In this document: positions 8,446 through 16,617 of the stretch, one piece after another
How the letters are laid out: every line of letters begins with the position of its first letter
Position numbering within the stretch: position 1 is the first letter of the stretch
NCBI GenBank assembly: GCA_964386865.1
Contig: CAYLUN010000005.1
Coordinates: 72,741 to 136,740, forward strand
From: CAYLUN01 sp964386865
GTDB taxonomy: Bacteria; Verrucomicrobiota; Kiritimatiellia; RFP12; UBA1067
Length of the DNA: 64,000 nucleotides
Direction: 5' to 3'
Program-made: the position numbers and the translations under genes
Notes under the pieces: generated by a model
What the model was told of the DNA's origin: nothing
The model's input: the letters and a program-made list of their open reading frames with translations, nothing else
Database searches by the model: none

Positions 8446-8474
8446 TTCCCTCGGGAGGCGCAGATGCGTATAAT
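8446..8474 (+). promoter_or_regulatory. Promoter of the beta-helix/sulfatase/UbiA operon
   Basis: A perfect -10 box TATAAT (8469-8474) is preceded by a 17-bp spacer and TTCCCT (8446-8451), a poor match to the -35 consensus. The ATG is 57 bp downstream. The same TTCCCT-N17-TATA(C/A)T layout occurs before the gene starting at 37851. Confidence 0.5.
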
Positions 8475-8531
8475 GACGCGCAGACGATGACGACGGCTGG
8501 CGTCGCCACGGGGTTCGCAAAGGGGAGGCCG

Positions 8532-11489
8532 ATGAAAATTCTAGCGAGGAGTGCGTGCGCGTGGGCGGGTGCGGTTTCGTTGGCCGCGGCTGCGCCGGCT
8601 GCACCCATCGGCGTGACGCCGCCGGGCGGCGCCTTTGAGCTGCCCGCGCGGGAAGCCTCGGACGGAGCGCCGCAGATCTACGAGCACAGCCAGGAGGCGG
8701 GGCCGGACGAGACGCTGTTCCTCGTGGGCACGAACCTGACGAAAGACGTCGCCGTGTGGGGCCACCACCCCGACAGCCCCGGCGGCCGCGCCGTGCCGGT
8801 CAAGCTGCAGCTCGCGACCTCCGGCTACTTGGCGTTCACCGTTCCCGACAGCGCGTACGACGGCCCGATGGTCGTCGCGGTCAAGAACGCGGCGGGCTGC
8901 TCCGAGCCGGTCGTCATCAACGCGCCCCAGCCGTGGTGGTGCGCGCCGTCGACCGCCCGACCGGGCATGCCGATCCGTATTTTCGGGCGCGGTCTCGCCT
9001 GTCGCCCCGACTTCCAGAAGGCCCACGTCTGGCTCGGCCAGCCCGGAGGCGAGGGCCGATGGCTCGACGTCGACGAGCGCGAGAAGCACGCGCCTTACGC
9101 GATCACGGCCTACCTGCCGAAGACGCTTCGGCCCGGCACGCACGAGCTCTGGCTGCACGGCGGCCGCGGCGGCGAGTGGGGCTGGGGCGGCCCGCTGCTG
9201 ATCGACGTGCGAGGGGAGAGGAAGCGGCCCAAGGCCGAGAAGGAGCTGAAGCCCGGCGACGACGTGCAGAAGGCCCTCAGCGGAATGGGCGCGCGCGGAG
9301 GCGGGACCGTGCGGCTGGAGAGCGGCCGCTTTCCTTTCGTCGGCACGCTGAGGGTTCCCGCGAATGTGACGCTGAGCGGCGCGGGGCGGGAGGCGACCAC
9401 GCTCGAGCTTCAGCCGAGCCCCGCAGCGGCTTTCGCGCGTCTGGAAGCGGTTGGCTGGAACCTCGCGCCGGGCGGCATCCACACGCGCGGCGACTCGATG
9501 GCCTACGAGATCGACGTGCCGCAGGACGGCCGCTGGAACGTCTGGGTGCGCTACGCCACCGACATGTCGCCGTGGAAGCAGGTGGGCGTGAGCGGCAACT
9601 CGGCGATCCGCCTCGACGACGGCCCGTGGCTCGCGCTGGAAGATCTGCCCAACACAGGCGGCTTCGGCGCGTTCCGCTGGTCAAAATCCGCCGTCGTGGA
9701 GGCAAAGGCCGGCCGGCACGCGCTGGGCTGGCAGAACGTCAAGGGCGGCGGGCTTTCGCTGGACGCGTTCGCCCTCATGCTCGAGCCGGAGGCGGCCCCC
9801 ACCGACAAGCCCTGGCCCACCAACAGCCCGTCGTGCGTCGTGATCCAAGGCGAGTCGTGCGAGCGCTTCTCGTGCAAAGAAGGAACCTTGCCGCGCTCCA
9901 GCCAGGCCGCCGTGTGGCTCTCCGGCGACGGGGCCGCCGTGGAAGACCTGAGGGTGCTGGGCAACGCGCAGGTCAATCAGGGGGTCGCCATCCGGGCGCG
10001 CGAGCACGCCGCCTGGCTGAGCGGCTGCCGCGTGGCCCGCGTCGACGTGGCGGACTGCGAGGGCAAGCAAGGCGAGAACTGCGGCGCATTCGTGCACAAT
10101 CTGAGCGGAGGCGCGCTCTGCAACAACGCGCTGTGGGGGCGCACGCCGCTGTTTCTGTCAGGCGTGCGCGACACCGAGATTTCCGACAACCGGCTGGTGT
10201 CTGTGACCCGCTACGGCGGAAACGCGGAGGCGGCGATCCTCGGCCGCTGCGAGCCGGTCGAGCGGTGCGTGATCGAGGGCAACACCGTGGCGTCTCCGCC
10301 CGGCGCGGGCGCGGGCGGGCCGACGGCGCGCCGGCTCATCTGGCTGTCGACGGGCCACGGCTCGATCAGCCACAACTGGATTGCGCGCAACGGCGTCGAG
10401 GCCGCGGGTGCCGCCGGCCAGGCGCGCTTCGGCGGCGTGGCGGGCACGGACCAGAACGTGGGCGAGATGATCCTGTTCGAGGGCAACCACCGCACGATGT
10501 ACTTCGGCCCGCTCGCGGGGGCGGACGCGCTGGGCGTGACCCTTCCTTCCAACCTGCCGCACACGCCGGACGCGCGGCTCGGCAGCGTGAAGCGCGAGCA
10601 GCTCGCGCACGACGCGGACGGCCGCGAGACGCCCTTCTGGCCGCCGGCCGCCGACGACGGCTCGGACGAGCCGCCGCTGGGCGAGTACTATGTGACGGTC
10701 TTCGCGGGGCCGGGGCAGGGCCAGACGCGCCGGGTAGCCGGGCGAGCGGGCGAGCGGCTCGCCGTTGACCGCCCGTGGCGCGTCGCGCCGCAGGCGGGCT
10801 CGGTCGTGGCGGTCGGCACGATGTTCTACCGGAACCTGATCGTCGGCAACCGCACGCCGGACGGCATGACGGGCGTGCAGCTCTGGATCTCGTGCGTGGA
10901 GAACGTGGTCGCGGGCAATACGGTCGAGCGCCAGCGCAAGCCCGGCCTCTTCTTCTACGCCAGCGGCACCACGCTCGCGTCGTCGATGCCGCGCACCTGG
11001 AACCGCGGGATCAGCCCGCTCTTCTGGAATCTCGCGGAGGGCAACCGGACCGACACCTGCAGCGACGGGGCGCTGGTCACAAGCGGCGACGCGCCGGGCC
11101 TGCCGGTCGAGTTCCCGCGCGCGCTGGGCACTGTGCTGCGCCACAACTCATTCGTCCAGTCGCGCCAGAACGGCGTGATCGTCACGAGCCGCAAGGCCGG
11201 GGCGGGCGTGGCAGACCGCTCCGCCTCGGTGGTCGGCACGGTGGTCGAGTTCAACGTCGTGCGCGACGCGCCGGTGGCCTACCACGTGGCGGAAAGCGCC
11301 GACGGCGTGGTGCTGCGGCGCAACCACGCCTACGCGTGGCAGCCGGTGAATAACGCAACAAATGTGGCCGTAGCCTTCCAGATCGACAGCCCGGCGAGCC
11401 GAATCGCGCTAGACGCGAACTCGGCCGAAGGCAAGAGCGGCACGAAGGACGCGACGATCAGCGAGCTGAAGAAGAGCTGGGAGAAGTAG
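8532..11489 (+). CDS. Secreted right-handed beta-helix (pectate-lyase-fold) protein with an inserted CBM-like domain
   Basis: 985 residues from the ATG at 8532, chosen because AGGGGAGG precedes it and a signal peptide (MKILARSACAWAGAVSLAAA) follows; the open frame extends further upstream without an initiation site. Residues about 30-230 form two IPT/TIG-like beta domains (ETLFLVGTNL, MPIRIFGRGL). At about 240 the fold switches to the pectate_lyase_3 type (DDVQKALSGMGARGGGTVRL) and runs to about 960 as a beta-helix. Residues about 310-430 interrupt this with a carbohydrate-binding-like insert (YEIDVPQDGRWNVWVRYATD). It probably binds and cleaves or remodels an extracellular polysaccharide; catalytic residues cannot be assigned. 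The sulfatase gene follows after 27 bp. Confidence 0.85.
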   Translation: MKILARSACAWAGAVSLAAAAPAAPIGVTPPGGAFELPAREASDGAPQIYEHSQEAGPDETLFLVGTNLTKDVAVWGHHPDSPGGRAVPVKLQLATSGYLAFTVPDSAYDGPMVVAVKNAAGCSEPVVINAPQPWWCAPSTARPGMPIRIFGRGLACRPDFQKAHVWLGQPGGEGRWLDVDEREKHAPYAITAYLPKTLRPGTHELWLHGGRGGEWGWGGPLLIDVRGERKRPKAEKELKPGDDVQKALSGMGARGGGTVRLESGRFPFVGTLRVPANVTLSGAGREATTLELQPSPAAAFARLEAVGWNLAPGGIHTRGDSMAYEIDVPQDGRWNVWVRYATDMSPWKQVGVSGNSAIRLDDGPWLALEDLPNTGGFGAFRWSKSAVVEAKAGRHALGWQNVKGGGLSLDAFALMLEPEAAPTDKPWPTNSPSCVVIQGESCERFSCKEGTLPRSSQAAVWLSGDGAAVEDLRVLGNAQVNQGVAIRAREHAAWLSGCRVARVDVADCEGKQGENCGAFVHNLSGGALCNNALWGRTPLFLSGVRDTEISDNRLVSVTRYGGNAEAAILGRCEPVERCVIEGNTVASPPGAGAGGPTARRLIWLSTGHGSISHNWIARNGVEAAGAAGQARFGGVAGTDQNVGEMILFEGNHRTMYFGPLAGADALGVTLPSNLPHTPDARLGSVKREQLAHDADGRETPFWPPAADDGSDEPPLGEYYVTVFAGPGQGQTRRVAGRAGERLAVDRPWRVAPQAGSVVAVGTMFYRNLIVGNRTPDGMTGVQLWISCVENVVAGNTVERQRKPGLFFYASGTTLASSMPRTWNRGISPLFWNLAEGNRTDTCSDGALVTSGDAPGLPVEFPRALGTVLRHNSFVQSRQNGVIVTSRKAGAGVADRSASVVGTVVEFNVVRDAPVAYHVAESADGVVLRRNHAYAWQPVNNATNVAVAFQIDSPASRIALDANSAEGKSGTKDATISELKKSWEK

Positions 11490-11516
11490 AGGCGACCGTG
11501 CCACAGGGAGAAACCA

Positions 11517-12968
11517 ATGACAGAGGCGAACACGATTGACCGGCGGCATTTTCTTGCGACAACGGGCTCCGCAGCCGCGGGGCTCATGGCCGGCTGCGCG
11601 ACGGGCGAGCGTGCCCGGGCGTGCCGCAGGAAACCCAACGTCGTGTTTGTGCTGGCGGACCAGTGGCGGGCGCAGGCGTGCGGCTACGCGGGGGATCCGA
11701 ACCTGCAGGGCAAGACGCCGCATCTGGACCGGCTGGCCGCCGAAAGCGCGGACTTCACGCACGCGGTCTCGTGCTGCCCGGTCTGCACGCCCTACCGCGC
11801 GAGCCTGATCACGGGACAGTACCCGCTGACGCACGGGCTCTTCCTCAACGACGTCTGCCTCAGCACCCGCGCGACGTCGCTCGCGCAGGCTTACGCGCAG
11901 GCGGGCTACGACACGGCGTACATCGGCAAATGGCACCTCGACGGCCACGGCCGCAGCGCCTACATCCCGCCCGAGCGGCGACAGGGCTTTGACTATTGGA
12001 AAGTGCTCGAATGCACCCACGACTACAACCGCTCGCCCTACTACGCGGGGAACGATCCGACGAAACGCCTCTGGGAAGGCTACGACGTGTTCGCCCAGAC
12101 GCGTGACGCGCAGGCCTACATCGCGGAGCGAGCCAAGGCCACAAAGCCCTTCCTGCTGGTTCTCTCGTGGGGGCCGCCGCACAATCCCTACGAGACCGCG
12201 CCCGAGCCGTATAAGAAGATGTTTGACGCGGGGACGATCACGCTGCGGCCAAACGTGGCGGCGGAGAGCGGCGCCGCCCGCAAAGACCTGGCCGGCTACT
12301 ACGCGCACATCGCCGCGCTGGACGCCTGCCTCGGCGGCTTGCTCAAGACGCTCGACGACGCCGGGATCCGCGACGACACGATCTTCGTCTTCACCTCCGA
12401 CCACGGCGACATGCTCGGCTCGCACGGCATGATCCGCAAACAGAAGCCGTGGGACGAGGCAATCCGCGTGCCGCTGCTGGTGCGCTACCCCGCCGCGCAA
12501 AAGCGGGGGCGCAAGCTTGGCGCGCCCGTCAACACGCCCGACCTGATGCCGACGCTGCTGGGGCTGAGCGGCGTGGCGATCCCGGCTTCGGTGCAGGGCG
12601 AGGACTTTTCGGCGCAGGTGCGCGGCGCGGCCGCGCCTGCGGACAACCCGGTGCTCATCACCTGTCCCACGCCCTTCGGCGAGTGGATTCGGGCGAAAGG
12701 CGGCCGCGAGTACCGCGGCGTGCGGACGGCGCGGCACACCTACGTGAGAGACCTGGGCGGGCCGTGGCTGCTGTACGACAACGAGGCGGATCCCTACCAG
12801 CTCGACAACCTCGTCAACAAGCCCGCGCACGCGGCGCTGCAGGCGCGGCTCGAGGGCGAACTGCAGAAGCTGCTCACGAGAACGGGCGACGATTTCCAGC
12901 CCGGCCCAGCCTACATCGCCAAGTGGGGCTACGCGGTAGACGCCACCGGCACCGCGCCGACCCAGTGA
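11517..12968 (+). CDS. Tat-exported sulfatase, Cys type
   Basis: 483 residues. The N terminus has a twin-arginine signal (DRRHFLATTGSAAAG) followed by a lipobox-like AGC at residues 25-27, so it may be a lipoprotein. The mature protein starts the alkaline-phosphatase-fold sulfatase domain with VVFVLADQWRAQACG (metal-binding Asp). The catalytic signature is C90-T-P-Y-R, the residue converted to formylglycine; this needs an FGE or anaerobic maturase. Further metal-site regions are HNPYE and FTSDHGDMLG, and the family pattern continues to LYDNEADPYQLDNL. It removes sulfate from a glycan or other ester. It is the middle gene of a three-gene operon between the beta-helix protein and a UbiA-like prenyltransferase. 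Confidence 0.94.
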   Translation: MTEANTIDRRHFLATTGSAAAGLMAGCATGERARACRRKPNVVFVLADQWRAQACGYAGDPNLQGKTPHLDRLAAESADFTHAVSCCPVCTPYRASLITGQYPLTHGLFLNDVCLSTRATSLAQAYAQAGYDTAYIGKWHLDGHGRSAYIPPERRQGFDYWKVLECTHDYNRSPYYAGNDPTKRLWEGYDVFAQTRDAQAYIAERAKATKPFLLVLSWGPPHNPYETAPEPYKKMFDAGTITLRPNVAAESGAARKDLAGYYAHIAALDACLGGLLKTLDDAGIRDDTIFVFTSDHGDMLGSHGMIRKQKPWDEAIRVPLLVRYPAAQKRGRKLGAPVNTPDLMPTLLGLSGVAIPASVQGEDFSAQVRGAAAPADNPVLITCPTPFGEWIRAKGGREYRGVRTARHTYVRDLGGPWLLYDNEADPYQLDNLVNKPAHAALQARLEGELQKLLTRTGDDFQPGPAYIAKWGYAVDATGTAPTQ

Positions 12969-12978
12969 GGACGCCAAC

Positions 12979-13914
12979 ATGAGCGCATTTCGAGACACTT
13001 ACCTCCCTTGGCTCCGGTTGATCCGGCTGCCGAACCTGCTGACCGTGCCGGGCGACCCGGTGGCGGGCTTCTTGCTGGCGTCTGTCGGTGCAGCGGAGGC
13101 GCCCCGCCCGCTGGCGCTGGCCGCGGTGGCGGGCGCGTCGCTCTGCCTCTACGTGTTCGGGCTGCTGCTGAACGACCTCGTGGATCTGGAGGCTGACGGG
13201 CGCGAGCGGCCGGAGCGGCCGCTGCCCGCCGGCGAGATCACCGTGCCGCAGGCGCGGATGGCGGCGATCGCGATGGCGCTGTCGGGCCTCAACCTCGCCC
13301 TAGTGGCGGGCTTCCGAGCGCTCTTGACGGCGGCCGCGCTGGCCGGGATGATCGTGCTGTACAACGCGGCGCTCAAGCGCGTGCCTGCCGCGGGCGTGGT
13401 CGCGATGGGCCTCTGCCGCGGGCTGAGCCTGCTTCTGGGCGCTGTCGCGGCGCGGCCGGACCTGTTCACGCGGTGCGACGCTGTTGCCGCCCCCGTGTGG
13501 ATCGCGGCGGCCGGGCTAACGCTCACCGTCGCGGGGATCACCGCCGTGGCGAAGCGTGAGATGGAGCCCGACAAGCCGCTGGGCTTGGCGCGGTGGCTGC
13601 CGTTCGCCGCGCTGCTGGCGACGCTCTTGGGCGTGCTCGTGGCGGTCACGGCGCAGCGGCGCCTCGACGGGCTCGCGCCGACGGCCTATGTCTTCCTGAT
13701 GGCGATGACGGTGATGCGGGCGTGGCTGCTGGGCGGCCTGCTCTACCGGTTGCAGCCTGTGCCCGCCACGGTGGGCGGGCACATCCGCAACCTGCTGCTG
13801 CTGCAAGGGTGCCTCTGCGTTGCGGCTGGCTCCGTGGGGCTCCTTCCGGCGGTCACGTTTGTGCTGCTGTCGTTCGTGTTCGCGCGGCTGTCGAAACGGT
13901 TCTACAGCAGCTGA
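12979..13914 (+). CDS. UbiA-superfamily prenyltransferase-like membrane protein
   Basis: 311 residues, eight to nine hydrophobic helices. The first Asp-rich motif of the family is intact (N65-D-L-V-D69-L-E-A-D73), followed by the usual RPLPAGEI. The second Asp-rich region is degenerate: YNAALKRVPAAG replaces a DxxxD motif, as in the EboC-like branch. UbiA enzymes join a prenyl chain to an acceptor in the membrane, but with the second motif altered the reaction is open. The gene starts 10 bp after the sulfatase stop and so is probably co-transcribed with it, an unusual partner. It ends 3 bp from the convergent BNR_4 pseudogene. Family sure; acceptor and the reason for the linkage unknown. Confidence 0.85.
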   Translation: MSAFRDTYLPWLRLIRLPNLLTVPGDPVAGFLLASVGAAEAPRPLALAAVAGASLCLYVFGLLLNDLVDLEADGRERPERPLPAGEITVPQARMAAIAMALSGLNLALVAGFRALLTAAALAGMIVLYNAALKRVPAAGVVAMGLCRGLSLLLGAVAARPDLFTRCDAVAAPVWIAAAGLTLTVAGITAVAKREMEPDKPLGLARWLPFAALLATLLGVLVAVTAQRRLDGLAPTAYVFLMAMTVMRAWLLGGLLYRLQPVPATVGGHIRNLLLLQGCLCVAAGSVGLLPAVTFVLLSFVFARLSKRFYSS

Positions 13915-13917
13915 GCC

Positions 13918-14944
13918 TTACCGCGTCAGCTCCACCGGCTTGGCGGCGTCTCCGGGCATGTCGTAGGGCAGCTGCCACACGCGGTCGCCCGCCTTGTTCG
14001 TGAAGTAGAGGTGTGAGGGCGTGAGCGTGTCGGGGTTGCCGTCGGCCCAGTAGGCGTAGAAGTCGGGGTGCGCGTTCATCGGGCGGCGCACGTAGTTGTG
14101 GTTCATCGCGCTGCCGCGCGTGACGTCGCGCTCCTTGGCCCACGTCTGGCCCTCGTCGCGGCTGGCCCAGATCGCCACTTCGCCGCCGCTGCCGACCGGC
14201 TGCGGGCCTTTCTCGGTGGGGCCGAAGATGCGCCACGCGTCATCTGAAAGATAGAGCGAGCCGGTGCTGTAGTTGTGATTCGCACGGGTCACCTCGGTGA
14301 AGCGCCAGGCGCTGCCGGTCCACGCCGCGACCGTCCACGCGCGCGGGTCGCCGCTGGGGCCGGGCTGATGGCCCGCGCCCGTGACGTAGAGGATCACGGG
14401 GCGGCCCTTGCCGTCCAGGCCGAGGTCGTGGATGTAGACGTTGCGCTCCTCGGCGGCGTAGTCGCGCACGAGGCCGGGGTTCTTCGGGTCGGCGAGCGGC
14501 ACGGCGACCGCTTCGCCGCTCACGTTGCGCCAGGAGCGGCCGAGGTCGTCGGTCTGGAGGAAGAAGATGTCGGTGCGCTTGTCCACGTTGCCGCCGGGAT
14601 GCCTGTTAAAGGCGGTGATGACTTTCTTGCCTATCTGGTGGCTGGTCGTAACAGCCGATCATGTTGTAGAGGTAGCTCTTACCCTCTTTGGAGCCGCCGT
14701 AGACGAAGAAGGTCTTGTTCGCCTCTTTGGCGTAGATGGCCATGGGCACATGGTTGGCCGTGTAGGTGCCGAGCCCGCCCGAGTACTTGTCGCCGTACTC
14801 CGACTTCTGCCCCAGCGTGAACCAGATGCCGCGGTAGCCGTCGTCCTTCTTCGTGGCGGCTAGAGGGGTCGAGTCCTTGGTTTGAGCGCACATGGTGCCG
14901 ACGAGCAGGGCGGAAAGCGAGAGAATCGCGATGCGGTTTTTCAT
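13918..14944 (-). pseudogene. BNR_4-type (sialidase-like propeller) gene with internal deletion and frameshift
   Basis: The 5' part (14944 to about 14636) reads a signal peptide and the characteristic start of the BNR_4 domain (DGYRGIWFTLGQKSEYG, YSGGLGTYTANHVP, KTFFVYGG). After NMIGCYD the frame runs into a stop at 14606. The next frame continues without an initiation codon with KKVITAFNRHPGGNVDKRTD and then the normal C-terminal half to 13918. The two halves join directly at about 14625-14655, so the family segment that normally lies between (about 100 residues by memory of the family) is missing, together with a frameshift. This is a deletion scar or a collapsed assembly. The promoter upstream still looks intact. 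Confidence 0.85.
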
Positions 14945-14953
14945 GGTGGCCGT

Positions 14954-14982
14954 ATCGTAGCACCCACTTTGTGGGGCATCAA
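14954..14982 (-). promoter_or_regulatory. Promoter of the BNR_4 pseudogene, nearly leaderless
   Basis: On the minus strand: TTGATG (14982-14977), 17-bp spacer, TACGAT (14959-14954). Transcription would start only about 3 nt before the ATG at 14944, and no Shine-Dalgarno is visible, so the mRNA would be leaderless or nearly so. Confidence 0.45.
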
Positions 14983-15012
14983 GCTTGCGTTAAGACGACC
15001 GCCGCTGTTTTC

Positions 15013-15033
15013 GGCGGGCTCGTAGCGCCCGCC
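15013..15033. terminator. GC-rich hairpin after the lipoprotein gene
   Basis: GGCGGGC (15013-15019) and GCCCGCC (15027-15033) form a perfect stem around a 7-nt loop. It lies downstream of the minus-strand lipoprotein stop at 15106, so it may end that transcript, or it may belong to the palindromic repeats of this genome. The rest of the 14945-15105 spacer holds only the BNR_4 promoter. Confidence 0.45.
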
Positions 15034-15105
15034 GTACTGAGCCCTGCCGCTCACTAGCTTAGCGGCATTCGGGATAGGGGCTATGTCAGCGTGTCCGGAC
15101 GGGAC

Positions 15106-16485
15106 TCAGTCTCCCTGGATCTCAACAAGCGTATCGTTGGCGTTAAACAGGAGCACAAGGGAGCGCACAGGCAATTCCTTTCCCGGATAGTCCAGATGGT
15201 CGGGGATGTATTGGTCCCGGTGATAGGCAACTTCCCACCGGTATCCCTTCGCTCCTGTGGCAGGCGGTTGCTCAACGGCTGTTCCCGCACCGAGCGAAGC
15301 TTCCACGGCAGCGCGAGTCGTCACGCCGACAACGAACGTCAAACTCCGCCCACGAGCCCGTTGTGTCGCATCCCCCGTATCCGGCGGTGGCCGCATTCTG
15401 ATTGTCACGGTGCGCACCATGATCGCAAGTTTGGCCTTCGCGCTTGCCGTGTAGGCGCTAGTAGGATGCGTCTCGGCGAACGCAGTCAACCCCGCAATGG
15501 AATCCTGCACGCGACAGAACAGCATTTCATCTTCGGCCGTCCTGAGTTGTGCCAGTTTGTTTGTCGCTTCAGCCACATGTCTGCCGTCCGGCAGTTGAAA
15601 CAGGTATTGGGTATAGGCGGCTATGGCGGCATGCCGCCGATCAACAGCCTCCGGAACGCAGCTCGCATTCATATTCTTCCACTCGGCGTCACCGAACTGG
15701 ATGTCGTCATCGGTCTCAGGCGTCACAGAAACGCGGCGCTCCTGCAGGTTGAGAAGCCTAGGCGAGGGAAACCGGCGAACCCGCTCGAGTTCGCACCACG
15801 GGTTATCATTGCCCGGGCCTCCGAGGCTCAAGATCGAATGCACCACATCGCCGGCAACATAATAGGGAATCTGGACGACGGCGGTAAGGACGTCCCAGCA
15901 GGTGGCGGGGACAAGGAGGAACTTCTGTAGGGGCGTGTTCCACCACGCCCATTCCTCGTAGTAATGCGAGCGTCCCCGGAACGCCACGGGTACGAGCCGA
16001 TTCTCAAGGCGGATGGTGTGGACGACGGCATTCGAAATATACCAGGCATCCGCATTGTGCCCCTGCACCCAGGGACAGGCCGCAACACGGGCCGCGGCAT
16101 TCGGCGGAACCTCGTCCAGCCACCTGCTGTGGCCCATTCTAATGCATGAGATGACATCAACCAGAGGAAGGTCGTCCGGCGCCCGCCGCGGCGCCCGCTC
16201 AATCAGGACGAGCAGGTTGGAGGTGGCGACAACGGTCTCAAAGGCGACGGGCTGCGGCTGGTTCTCGGTCTGGCACACCACGCGCATGACGACGCTGCTG
16301 TCGGCCTGCTGAGCCACGATTTCGGGCGGAAGAAACGCTTCCATGCCGCGGAGCCGGCCGTCTGTCATGTTGAGGACGCTCTGCGTCGCGCAGCCCCCGA
16401 TGGGCAACAGGAACACCAAGACACACGCGCCGGCGTACAGAAGAGCGAGCGCTTTGCCAAAACGACGGAGACAGCCCTTTTTCAT
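15106..16485 (-). CDS. Putative lipoprotein of unknown function
   Basis: 459 residues from the ATG at 16485, chosen because GGTGGCGGAAAG lies upstream and a signal peptide with lipobox (LLPIGGC) follows directly; the frame extends 17 codons further without a better start. After the lipidated Cys there are about 220 residues with no recognised family, including a short hydrophobic run near VPATCWDVLTAVVQIPYYVA. A repeat-like helical stretch with TQYLFQLPDGRHVAEATNKL follows, then a C-terminal beta region ending in FNANDTLVEIQGD. G+C and codon use are lower and more even than in its neighbours, hinting at a different history. It lies 132 bp downstream of mfd on the same strand. No function is proposed. 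Confidence 0.75.
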   Translation of the reverse strand: MKKGCLRRFGKALALLYAGACVLVFLLPIGGCATQSVLNMTDGRLRGMEAFLPPEIVAQQADSSVVMRVVCQTENQPQPVAFETVVATSNLLVLIERAPRRAPDDLPLVDVISCIRMGHSRWLDEVPPNAAARVAACPWVQGHNADAWYISNAVVHTIRLENRLVPVAFRGRSHYYEEWAWWNTPLQKFLLVPATCWDVLTAVVQIPYYVAGDVVHSILSLGGPGNDNPWCELERVRRFPSPRLLNLQERRVSVTPETDDDIQFGDAEWKNMNASCVPEAVDRRHAAIAAYTQYLFQLPDGRHVAEATNKLAQLRTAEDEMLFCRVQDSIAGLTAFAETHPTSAYTASAKAKLAIMVRTVTIRMRPPPDTGDATQRARGRSLTFVVGVTTRAAVEASLGAGTAVEQPPATGAKGYRWEVAYHRDQYIPDHLDYPGKELPVRSLVLLFNANDTLVEIQGD

Positions 16486-16617
16486 GTGTCGCTTTCCGCC
16501 ACCTCGGGGTGTGGCGTTCGCACGGTTTACGGACACTTTACGGCAGACGTGAGAAACAAGTCAAGGGCGTTTGGCGCTCTCATTCAATCATCCTTGTTCC
16601 AAGAGAAGATGCGCTCC

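Noticed and set aside
15013..15033. Classical rho-independent terminator
   Set aside because: Stem is strong but no U-run follows in either direction, so it is listed only as a probable hairpin.
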